Shown one piece after another: positions 12,251-22,200 of a stretch of DNA of 42,243 nucleotides. Made by a program: the position numbers and the translations under genes. Where the stretch lies: NCBI GenBank assembly GCA_009760855.2, contig WPIO01000457.1, positions 1 to 42,243 of the forward strand, read 5' to 3'. Position 1 is the first letter of the stretch; the number at the start of each line of letters is the position of its first letter. The notes under the pieces are model-generated. The model saw nothing but the letters and a program-made list of their open reading frames with translations, was not told the origin of the DNA and did no database searches. Origin of the DNA: Cristatella mucedo (taxonomy: Eukaryota > Bryozoa > Phylactolaemata > Cristatellidae).

Positions 12251-13441
12251 TGCTGCACCTTGTTTCAAGCATTTCGCAGTTGAATAACTCATTTTGCACC
12301 TGTTCGCTGCAGATCGCGGAATATCTAGAAACTTTAAATCTGCTAGTTGGAGCGTAGGCTGGCTGGCAGTAGAGTGCTGCACCTCGTTTCAAGCGTTTCT
12401 CACTCAAAAAACTCATTTTGCACGTGTTCGCAGCAGATCGAGGAAAATCTAGAAACTTCTAATCTGCTTGTCGGAGCGTATGCTGGCTGGCAACAGAGTG
12501 CTGCACCTTGTTTTCAGCATTTCGCACTCGAATAACACACTTCTCACGAGTTCGCAGCAGATCGCGGAAGATCTATAAACTTCAAATCTGCTTTTCGGAG
12601 CGTGCGGCAACTGGCACCACCAGAGTGCAGCAGCTTGTTTCGAGAATTGGCACTCGAATAACAAATTCCGCACGAGTTTGCAGCAGATCACGGAATATCT
12701 AGAAACTTCAAATCTGCTATTCAGAGCGTGCGGTAGCCGGAAGTAGAGTGCTGCACCTCGTTTCAAGCATTTCGCACTCAAATAACTCATTTCGCACGTG
12801 TTCGCAGCAGATCGCGGAATATCTAGAAACTTCAAATCTGCTCGTTGGAGTGTCTGCTGGCGGGCAGCAGAGTGCTGCACCTTGTTTTGAGCATTTCGCA
12901 AGTCAATAAGTCATTTCGGACGAGTTTGCAGCAGATCACGGAATATCTAGAAACTTCAAATCTGCATGTCGAAGCGTTTGCTGGCTGGCAGCAGAGTGCT
13001 GCACCTTGTTTGAAGAATTTCGCACTTAAATAACTCATTTCGCACAAGTTCCCTGCAGATCGCGTAATATCCAGAAACTTTAAATCTGCTAGTTGGAGCG
13101 TGGGCTGGCTGGCAGCAGAGTGCTGCACCTCGTTTTAAGCATTTCGCACTTGAATAACTCATTTCGCACGAGTTCGCAGCAGATCGCGGAATGTCTAGCA
13201 ACGTCAAATCAGCATGTCAAAGCGTACGCTGGCTGGCAGCAGAGTGCTGCACCTTGTTTCAAGCATTTCGAACTCGAATAACAGACTTCGCACGATGTCG
13301 CAGCAGATCGTGGAAGATCTATAAACTTCAAATCTGCTTTTCGGACCGTGCGGCAGCTGGCACCAGAGTGCTGCAGCTTGTTTCGAGAATTGGCACTCGA
13401 ATAACAAATTCCGCACGAGTTAGCAGAAGATCACGGAATAT

Positions 13442-13455
13442 CTAGAAACTTCAAA
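13442..13455 (+). promoter_or_regulatory. Heat-shock-element-like motif, representative of most units
   Basis: The bases CTAGAAACTTCAAA contain GAA (13445-13447) and TTC (13450-13452) two bases apart, which is the inverted-pentamer arrangement nGAAnnTTCn bound by heat-shock factor. They match the classic heat-shock consensus CTnGAAnnTTCnAG at nine of its ten fixed positions. An ATC lies where a third pentamer (TTC) would sit, one base off. The same core is present in most units. Subtypes with CCAGAAACTTC keep GAAnnTTC; subtypes with CTATGAACTTT, CTATAAACTTC or CTAGCAACTTC break it. The resemblance is seen directly; binding or transcription is pure inference, and a motif this short can be fixed in a satellite by chance. 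Confidence 0.35.
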
Positions 13456-13460
13456 TCTGC

Positions 13461-13482
13461 ATGTCGAAGCGTTTGCTGGCTG
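13461..13482 (+). repeat. Subtype-defining variable stretch of the unit (representative)
   Basis: Between the conserved CAAATCTGC and the dyad, units differ far more than elsewhere. Recognisable versions begin ATGTCGAAGCG, TTGTCGAACG, TCGTTGGAGCG, TATTCGGAGCG, TCCTCGTAGCG, TCATAGCAGCG, ATGTCAAAGCG or TTCTCTTTGGAG. One version replaces the TCTGC itself with AAGCTTTTCGG. The same versions recur many times in fixed neighbour orders, so they serve as markers for tracing block duplications. They are not unique spacers. Confidence 0.8.
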
Positions 13483-13497
13483 GCAGCAGAGTGCTGC
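13483..13497. other. Short perfect dyad (GCAGCA-GAG-TGCTGC) in the unit
   Basis: Six-base arms separated by three bases form a perfect inverted repeat. Many units keep it, and a GCAGCA-GAT-TGCTGC version keeps the pairing. In the subtype with GAAAGAAGAG before TGCTGC (for example near 3210 and 4820) the left arm is lost while the right half stays. As RNA or single-stranded DNA this could form a small hairpin, but six base pairs with a three-base loop is weak. No protein site is recognised. Confidence 0.5.
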
Positions 13498-13513
13498 ACC
13501 TTGTTTCAAGCAT

Positions 13514-13559
13514 TTCGCACTCGAATAACTCATTTCGCACGAGTTCGCAGCAGATCGCA
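13514..13559 (+). repeat. Ten-base-phased TTCGCA words within the unit
   Basis: TTCGCA starts at 13514, 13534 and 13544, and ATCGCA starts at 13554, so all four are offset by multiples of exactly 10 bases. CATTTCGCAC is itself repeated at a 20-base spacing (13511 and 13531). The same phasing holds in most units, although CG to TG changes (TTTGCAC or TTTTGCAC) are common at the second copy. This looks like a relic of a shorter ancestral repeat, or a selected helical phasing; the sequence cannot separate these. Confidence 0.7.
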
Positions 13560-14149
13560 AAATATCCAGAAACTTCAAATCTGCTCTTCGGAGCGTGTGG
13601 TAGCTGGCAGTAGAGTGCTGCACCTTGTTTCAAGCATTTCGCACTCAAATAACTCATTTCGCACGTATTCCCAGCAGATCGCGGAATATCTAGAAACTTC
13701 AAATCTGCTATTCGGAGCGTGCGGTAGCCGGAAGTAGAGTGCTGCACCTTGTTTCAAGCATTTCGCACTCAAATAACTCATTTCGCACGTGTTGGCAGCA
13801 GATCGCAGAATATCTAGAAACTTCAAATCTGCCCGTTGGAGTGTGTTCTGGCTGGCAGCAGAGTGCTGCACCTTGTTTTGAGCATTTCGCACTGGAATAA
13901 CTCATTTTGCACGAGTTCGCAGCAATTCGCGGAATATGTAGAAACTATAAATCTGCATGTCGAAGCGTTTGCTGGCTGGCAGCAGAGTGCTGCACCTTGC
14001 TTTAAGCATTTCGCACTTGAATAACTCATTTTGCACGAGTTTAAAGCAGATCACGAAATATACATAAACTTCAAAAGCTTTTCGGAGCGTTAACTGGCTG
14101 GCAGCAGAGTGCTACACCTTGTTTTAAGCATTTCGCAGTTGAAAAACTT

Positions 14150-15262
14150 ATTTTGCACGTGTTCGCAGCAGATCGCGGAATATCTAGAAACTTCGAATCT
14201 GCTTGTCGAACGTTTGCTGGCTGGCAGCAGAGTGCTGCACCTTGCTTTAGGCATTTCGCACTTGAATAAAGTACTTTGCACCAGTTCGCAGCAAATCGCG
14301 GAATATCCAGGAACTTCAAATCTAGTGTTCGGAGCGTGCGGTAGCCGGAAGTAGAGTGCTGCACCTCGTTTCAAGCATTTCTCACTCAAAAAACTCATTT
14401 CGCACGTGTTCGCAGGAGATCGAGGAATATCTAGAAACTTCTAATCTGCTTGTCGGAGCGTATGCTGGCTGGCAACAGAGTGCTGCACCTTGTTTTCAGC
14501 ATTTCGCACTCAAATCACTTATTTCGCACTTATTCGCAGCAGATCGCGAAATATCTAGAAACTTCAAATCTGCTCCTCGGTGCGTGTACTGGCTGGTAGC
14601 AGATTGCTGCACCTTGTTTCAAGCATTTGGCAGTTGAATAACTCATTTTGCACCTGTTCGCTGCAGATCGCGTAATATCCAGAAACTTAAATCTGCTCGT
14701 TGGAGCGTGGGCTGGCTGGCAGCAGAGTGCTGCACCTCGTTTTAAGCATTTCGCACTTGAATAACTCATTTCGCACGAGTTCGCAGCAGATCGCGGAATG
14801 TCTAGCAACTTCAAATCAGCATGTCAAAGCGTACGCTGGCTGGCAGCAGAGTGCTGCACCTTGTTTCAAGCATTTCGAACTCGAATAACAGACTTCGCAC
14901 GATGTCGCAGCAGATCGTGGAAGATCTGTAAACTTTAAATCTGCTTTTCGGAGCGTGCGGCAGCTGGCACCAGAGTGCTGCAGCTTGTTTCGAGAATTGG
15001 CATTCGAATAGCAAATTCCTCACGAGTTAGCAGCAGATCACGGAATATCTAGAAACTTCAAATCTGCATGTCGAAGCGTTTGCTGGCTGGCAGCAGAGTG
15101 CTGCACCTTGTTTCAAGCATTTCGCACTCAAATAACTCATTTCGCATGTATTCCCAGCAGATCGCGGAATATCTAGAAACTTCAAATCAGCTCCTCCGAG
15201 CGTGTACAAGCTGGAAGCAGATTGCTGCAACTTGTTTCAAGCATTTCGCAGTTTAATAACTC
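14150..15262. repeat. Nine-unit tandem duplication in copy A, first member
   Basis: Every marker here has a partner 1113 bases downstream: 14356 and 15469, 14700 and 15813, 14811 and 15924, 15068 and 16181. The two members appear nearly identical by eye, for example in the shared subtype TCTAGTGTTCGG. Copy B carries this segment once (about 25025-26135), so this is a recent duplication in copy A or a loss in copy B. Confidence 0.85.
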
Positions 15263-16375
15263 ATTTTGCACGTGTTCGCAGCAGATCGCGGAATATCTAG
15301 AAACTTCGAATCTGCTTGTCGAACGTTTGCTGGCTGGCAGCAGAGTGCTGCACCTTGCTTTAGGCATTTCGCAATTGAATAAAGTACTTTGCACCAGTTC
15401 GCAGCAAATCGCGGAATATCCAGGAACTTCAAATCTAGTGTTCGGAGCGTGCGGTAGCCGGAAGTAGAGTGCTGCACCTCGTTTCAAGCATTTCTCACTC
15501 AAAAAACTCATTTCGCACGTGTTCGCAGGAGATCGAGGAATATCTAGAAACTTCTAATCTGCTTGTCGGAGCGTATGCTGGCTGGCAACAGAGTGCTGCA
15601 CCTTGTTTTCAGCATTTCGCACTCAAATCACTTATTTCGCACTTATTCGCAGCAGATCGCGAAATATCTAGAAACTTCAAATCTGCTCCTCGGTGCGTGT
15701 ACTGGCTGGTAGCAGATTGCTGCACCTTGTTTCAAGCATTTGGCAGTTGAATAACTCATTTTGCACCTGTTCGCTGCAGATCGCGTAATATCCAGAAACT
15801 TAAATCTGCTCGTTGGAGCGTGGGCTGGCTGGCAGCAGAGTGCTGCACCTCGTTTTAAGCATTTCGCACTTGAATAACTCATTTCGCACGAGTTCGCAGC
15901 AGATCGCGGAATGTCTAGCAACTTCAAATCAGCATGTCAAAGCGTACGCTGGCTGGCAGCAGAGTGCTGCACCTTGTTTCAAGCATTTCGAACTCGAATA
16001 ACAGACTTCGCACGATGTCGCAGCAGATCGTGGAAGATCTGTAAACTTTAAATCTGCTTTTCGGAGCGTGCGGCAGCTGGCACCAGAGTGCTGCAGCTTG
16101 TTTCGAGAATTGGCATTCGAATAGCAAATTCCTCACGAGTTAGCAGCAGATCACGGAATATCTAGAAACTTCAAATCTGCATGTCGAAGCGTTTGCTGGC
16201 TGGCAGCAGAGTGCTGCACCTTGTTTCAAGCATTTCGCACTCAAATAACTCATTTCGCATGTATTCCCAGCAGATCGCGGAATATCTAGAAACTTCAAAT
16301 CAGCTCCTCCGAGCGTGTACAAGCTGGAAGCAGATTGCTGCAACTTGTTTCAAGCATTTCGCAGTTTAATAACTC
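15263..16375. repeat. Nine-unit tandem duplication in copy A, second member
   Basis: This repeats the previous 1113 bases. Identity breaks near 16383, where TTTTGCACAGTGCTCGC replaces TTTTGCACGTGTTCGC. The unit at the join (about 15222-15345) is a hybrid: its first half matches the unit at the end of the segment and its second half matches the one at the beginning. That is the expected product of an unequal exchange within homologous units. Confidence 0.85.
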
Positions 16376-19300
16376 ATTTTGCACAGTGCTCGCAGCAGAT
16401 CGCGGAATATCTAGAAACTTCAAATCAGCTCCTCCGAGCGTGTACTGGCTGGCAGCAGAGTGCTGCACCTTGTTTCAAGCATTTCGCACTTAAATAACTC
16501 ATTTCGCACGTATTCCCAGCAGATCGCGGAATATCTGGAAACTTCAAATCAGCTCCTCCGAGCGTGTACAAGCTGGCAGCAGATTGCTGCACCTTGTTTC
16601 AAGCATTTCGCCGGTTAATAACTCATTTCGCACGAGTTCGCTGCAGATCGCATAATATCCAGAAACTTTAAATCTGCTCGTTGGAGCGTGGGCTGGCTGG
16701 CAGCAGAGTGCTGCACCTTGTTTAGAGCATTTCGCACTTGAATAAATCACTTTGCACCAGTTCGCAGCAAATCGCGGAATATCCAGAAACTTAAAATCTG
16801 CTATTCGGAGAGTGCGGTTGCCGGAAGTAGAGTGGTGCACCTTGTTTCAAGCATTACGCACTCAAATAACTCATTTCGCACGTTTTCCCAGCAAATTGCG
16901 GAATATCTAGAAATTTCAAATCTGTACGTCGGAGCGTGAGCTGGCTTGCCTCAGAGTGCTGCACCTTGTTGTCAGCCTTTCGAACTCGAATAACACACTT
17001 CGCACGATGTCGCAGCAGATCGTGGAAGATCTATAAACTTCAAGTCTGCTTTTTGGAGCGTGCGGCAGCTCGCACCAGAGTGCTGCACCTTGTAACAAGT
17101 TATTTTGCAGTTGAATAACTCATTACGCACGTGTTCCCAGCAGATCACGGAATATCTAGAAACTTCAAATCTGCATGTCGAAGCGTTTGCTGGCTAGCAG
17201 CAGAGTGCTGCACCTTGCTTTACGTATTTCGCACTTGAATAACTCATTTTACACGAGTTTAAAGCAGATCACATAATATACAGAAACTTCAAAAGCTCCT
17301 CGGAGCGTGTACTGGCTGACAGCAGAGTGCTACATCTTGTTTCAAGCATTTCGCAGTTGAAAAACTCATTTTGTACGTGTTCGCAGCAGATCGCGGAATA
17401 TCTAGAAACTTCAAATCTGCTTGTCGAACGTGTGCTGGCTGGCAGCAGAGTGCTGCACCTTGCTTTAAGCATTTTCCACTTGAATAACACACTTCGCACG
17501 AGTTCGCAGCGGATCGCGGAAGATCTTTGAACTTCAAATCTGCTTGTCGGAGCGTGCGGTGGCTGGCAGCAGAGTGCTGCACCTTGTTTCAAGCATGTCG
17601 CACTTGAAAAACTGATTTCGCACAAGTTCGCAGCGGATCGCGGAACATCTAGAAACTTCAAATCAGCATGTCAAAGCGTTTGCTGGCTGAAAGAAGAGTG
17701 CTGCACCTTGTTGCAAGCATTTCGCAGTTGAATAACTCATTTTGCACCTGTTCGCAGCAGATCGCGGAATATCTAGAAACTTTAAATCTGCTCGTTGGAG
17801 CGTGGGCTGGCTGGCAGCAGAGTGCTGCACCTTGTTTGGAGCATTTCGCACTTGAATAAATCACTTTGCACTAGTTCGCAGCAAATCGCGGAATATCCAG
17901 AAACTTCAAATCTGCTATTCGGAGAGTGCGGTAGCCGGAAGTAGAGTGCTGCACCTTGTTTCAAGCATTACGCACTCAAATAACTTATTTTGCACGGGTT
18001 CGCAGCAGATCGAGGAATATCTAGAAACTTTCCATCTGCTTGTCGGAGCGTGTGCTGGCTGGCAGCGGAGCACTGCACCTTGTTTTCAGCATTTCGCACT
18101 CGAATAACATACTTCTCACGAGTTCGCAGCAGATCGCGGAAGATCTATGAACTTTGAATCTGCTCGTCGGAGCGTGCGGTGGCTGGCAGCAGAGTGCTGC
18201 ACCTTGCTTTAAGCATTTCGCACTTGAATAACTCATTTTTCACGAGTTTTAAGCAGATCACGAAATATTCAGAAACTTTAAATCTGCTTTTTGGAGCATG
18301 CGGTTGCTGGCACCAGAGTGCTGCTCCCCGTTTCGAGATTCGGCACTCAAATAACAAATTCCGCACGAGTTCGCAGCAGATCACGGAATATCTATAAACG
18401 TTAAATCTGCATGTCGAAGCGTTTGCTGGCTGGCAGCAGAAGGCTGCACCTTGTTTTAAGCATTTCGCACTCAAAAAACTCATTTCGCACGTGTTCCCAG
18501 CAGATCGCGGAATATCTAGAAACTTCGAATCTGCTCGTTGGAGTGTCTGCTGGCGGGCAGCAGAGTGCTGCAACTTGGTTTGAGCATTTCGCAAGTGAAA
18601 AACTCATTTCGCACGAGTTCGCAGCAGATCGCGGAATATCTAGAAACTTCTAATCTTCTCTTTGGAGTGTGTGCTGGCAAGCAGCAGATTGCTGCACCTT
18701 GTTTTAAGCATTTCGCAATTCAATAACTCACTTGGCACGAGTTTGCAGCATATAGCGGAATATCTAGAAACTTTAAATCTGCTTGTCGAACGTGTGCTGG
18801 CTGGAAGGTGACTGCTGCACCTTGCTTTAAACATTTCGCACTTGAATAACTCATTTTGCACTAGTTCGCAACTAATCGTGGAATATCCAGAAACTTCAAA
18901 TCTGCTCATAGCAGCTAGCGGTAGCTGGCTGTAGAGTGCTGCACCTTGTTTCAAGCATTTCGCACTTAAATAACTCATTTTGCACCTGTTCGCAGCGGAT
19001 CGCTGAACATCTAGAAACTTCAAATCTGCATGACAAAGCGTTTGCTGGCTCAAAGAAGAGTGCTGCACCTTGTTGCAAGCATTGCACAGTTAAACAACTC
19101 ATTTTGCACCTGTTCGCAGCGGATCGCTGAACATCTAGAAACTTCAAATCTGCATGTCAAAGCGTTTGCTGGCTGAAAGAAGAGTGCTGCACTTTGTTGC
19201 AAGCATTTCGCAGTTGAATAACTCATTTCGCACAGGTTTGCAGCATATAGCGGAATATCTAGAAACTTCAAATCTGCATGTCGAAGCGTTTGCTGGCTGG

Positions 19301-22103
19301 CAGCAGAGTGCTGCACTTTGTTTCAAGCGTTTCGCACTTGAATAACTAATTTCGCACGAGTTCGCAGCAGATCGTGGAATATCCAGAAACTTCAAATCTG
19401 CTCTTCCGATCATGCTGTAGCTGGCAGTAGAGTGCTGCACCTGTTTCAAGCATTTCGCACTCAAATAACTTATTTCACACGTATTCGCAGCAGATCGCGA
19501 AAAATCTAGAAACTTCAAATCTGCTCCTCGTAGCGTGTACTGGCTGGTAGCAGATTGCTGCACCTTGTTTCAAGCATTTCGCAGTTGAATAACTTATTTT
19601 GCACCTGTTCGCAGCAGATCGTGGATCATCTAGAAACCCTTAATCTGCTCGTTGGAGCGTGGGCTGGCTGGCAGCAGAGTGCTGCAACTCGTTTCAAGCA
19701 GTTCGCACTTCAATAACTCATTTCGCACGAGTTCGCAGCGGAACGCTGAACATCTAGAAACTTCAAATCTGCATGTCGAAGCATTTACTAGCTGGGAGGA
19801 GAGTGCTGCACCTTGCTTTAAGCATATCGGACTGGATTAACTCATTTTGCACGAGTTCGCAGCAAATCGCGGAATATCTAGAAACTTCAAATCTGCATGT
19901 CGAAGCGTTTGCTGGCTGGCAGCAGATTGCTGCACCTTGCTTTAAGCATTTCGCACTTGAATAACTCATTTTGCACGAGTTTAAAGCAGATCACGAAATA
20001 TACAGAAACTTCAAAAGCTTTTCGGAGCGTTAACTGGCTGGCAGCAGAGTGCTACACCTTGTGTTTTAAGCATTTCGCAGTTGAAAAACTCATTTTGCAC
20101 GTGTTCGCAGCAGATCGCGGAATATCTAGAAACTTCAAATCTGCTTGTCGAATGTGTGCTGGCTGGCAGCAGAGTGCTGCACCTTGCTTTAAGCATTTCG
20201 CACTTGAATAAATTACTTTGCACCAGTTCGCAGCAAATCGCGGAATATCCAGAAACTTCAAATCTAGTATTCGGAGCGTGCGGTAGCCGGAAGTAGAGTG
20301 CTGCACCTCGTTTCAAGCATTTCTCACTCAAAAACTCATTTTGCACGTGTTCGCAGCAGATCGAGGAATATCTAGAAACTTCTAATCTGCTTGTCGGAGC
20401 GTATGCTGGCTGGCAACAGAGTGCTGCACCTTGTTTTCAGCATTTCGCACTCGAATAACACACTTCTCACGAGTTCGCAGCAAATCGCTGAAGATCTATG
20501 AACTTTAAATCGGCTCCTCGGAGCCTGCGGTGGCTGGCAGCAGAGTGCTGCACCTTGTTTCAAGCGTTTCGCACTCAAATAACTCATTTCGCACGTATTC
20601 GCAGCAGATCGCGAAATATCTAGAAACTTCAAATCTGCTCCTCGTAGCGTGTACTGGCTGGTAGCAGATTGCTGCACCTTGTTTCAAGCATTTCGCAGTT
20701 GAATAACTTATTTTGCACCTGTTCGCAGCAGATCGTGGAATATCTAGAAACCCTTAATCTGCTCGTTGGAGCGTGGGCTGGCTGGCAGCAGAGTGCTGCA
20801 ACTCGTTTCAAGCAGTTCGCACTTCAATAACTCATTTCGCACGAGTTCGCAGCGGAACGCTGAACATCTAGAAACTTCAAATCTGCATGTCGAAGCATTT
20901 ACTAGCTGGGAGGAGAGTGCTGCACCTTGCTTTAAGCATTTCGGACTGGATTAACTCATTTTGCACGAGTTCGCAGCAAATCGCGGAATATCTACAAACT
21001 TCAAATCTGCATGTCGAAGCGTTTGCTGGCTGGCAGCAGATTGCTGCACCTTGCTTTAAGCATTTCGCACTTGAATAACTCATTTTGCACGAGTTTAAAG
21101 CAGATCACGAAATATACAGAAACTTCAAAAGCTTTTCGGAGCGTTAACTGGGTGGCAGCAGAGTGCTACACCTTGGTTTAAGCATTTCGCAGTTGAAAAA
21201 CTCATTTTGCACGTGTTCGCAGCAGATCGCGGAATATCTAGAAACTTCAAATCTGCTTGTCGAATGTGTGCTGGCTGGCAGCAGAGTGCTGCACCTTGCT
21301 TTAAGCATTTCGCACTTGAATAAATTACTTTGCACCAGTTCGCAGCAAATCGCGGAATATCCAGAAACTTCAAATCTAGTATTCGGAGCGTGCGGTAGCC
21401 GGAAGTAGAGTGCTGCCCCTCGTTTCAAGCATTTCTAACTCAAAAAAACTCATTTTGCACGTGTTCGCAGCAGATCGAGGAATATCTAGAAACTTCTAAT
21501 CTGCTTGTCGGAGCGTATGCTGGCTGGCAACAGAGTGCTGCACCTTGTTTTCAGCATTTCGCACTCGAATAACACACTTCTCACGAGTTCGCAGCAGATC
21601 GCTGAAGATCTATGAACTTTAAATCGGCTCGTCGGAGCCTGCGGTGGCTGGCAGCAGAGTGCTGCACCTTGTTTTAAGCATTTCGCACTTGAATAACTCA
21701 TTTCGCACCTGTTCGCAGCAAATCGCGGAATATCTAGAAACTTCAAATCTGCTCGTTGGAGTGCTTGCTGGCGGGCAGCAGAGTGCTGCACCTTGTTTTA
21801 AGCATTTTTCGCAATTCAAACACTCACTTCGCACGAGTTTGCAGCATATAGCTGAATATCTAGAAACTTCAAATCTGCTTGTCGAACGTGTGCTGGCTGG
21901 CAGGAGAGTGCTGCACCTTGCTTTAAACATTTCGCACTTGAATAACTCATTTTGCACCAGTTCGCAGCAAATCGCGGAATATCCAGAAACTTCAAAACTG
22001 CTCATTGCAGCGAGCGGTAGCTGGCAGTAGAGTGCAGCACCTAGTTTTAAGCATTCGCACTCAACTAACTTATTTCGCACTTATTCGCAGCAGATCGCGA
22101 AAT

Positions 22104-22200
22104 ATCTAGAAACTTCAAATCTCCTCCTCGGTGCGTGTACTGGCTGTTAGCAGATTGCTGCACCTTGTTTCAAGCATTTCGCAGTTGAATAACTCATTTA
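22104..22200. repeat. Truncated 97-bp unit at an out-of-register deletion
   Basis: Successive ATCTAGAAAC cores lie at 22104 and 22201, only 97 bases apart. The join reads CTCATTTA-ATCTAGAAAC, skipping the TTTGCACCTGTTCGCAGC part of the unit. Compared with copy A (offset 11019 before, 10868 after), 151 bases are missing: one full unit plus 27 bases. Most other length changes in the window are whole units, so this is an exception. Confidence 0.8.

Larger units (their letters stand above)
13438..13561 (+). repeat. Reference 124-bp satellite unit
   Basis: This unit is close to the consensus and is used to describe the others. The distance from its ATATCTAGAA start to the next ATATCCAGAA start (13562) is exactly 124 bases. 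In order it holds the conserved core with TCTAGA (13441-13446), a subtype-specific stretch (13461-13482), the dyad GCAGCA-GAG-TGCTGC (13483-13497), and a run of TTCGCA-like words (13514-13559). The consensus I assembled by eye is about 49% GC with about 8 CpG, close to the number expected from its C and G content. The start point is arbitrary because the unit is circularly permutable. One subtype carrying AAGCTTTTCGG (for example 4032-4153) is 122 bp long. Confidence 0.95.
8491..19510. repeat. ~11-kb macro-repeat, copy A (~89 units)
   Basis: This block is followed immediately by a second head-to-tail copy. Matching markers are offset by 11015 bases at 8637 and 19652. The offset is about 10872-10876 from 12.9 to 14.1 kb, 9763-9765 from 15.8 to 17.7 kb, and 10261 from 18.0 to 19.5 kb. 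Between steps the copies read almost identically, with rare substitutions such as CTTTGGGC (10284) versus CTTTAAGC (21300). The steps correspond to gained or lost units. Copy A has a nine-unit duplication (14150-16375) that copy B lacks, and it lacks four units that copy B has. Confidence 0.85.

Noticed and set aside
12600-12625. Extra ACC triplet in copy A (CACCACCAGAG) versus copy B (CACCAGAG)
   Set aside because: It is a single small slippage difference or consensus error with no further significance visible.
13534-13559. CENP-B-box-like match (TTCG followed by A at the right spacing)
   Set aside because: The TTCG and A positions fit in two registers, but the required CGGG block reads TCGC. 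The match is incomplete and weaker than expected for a functional box.
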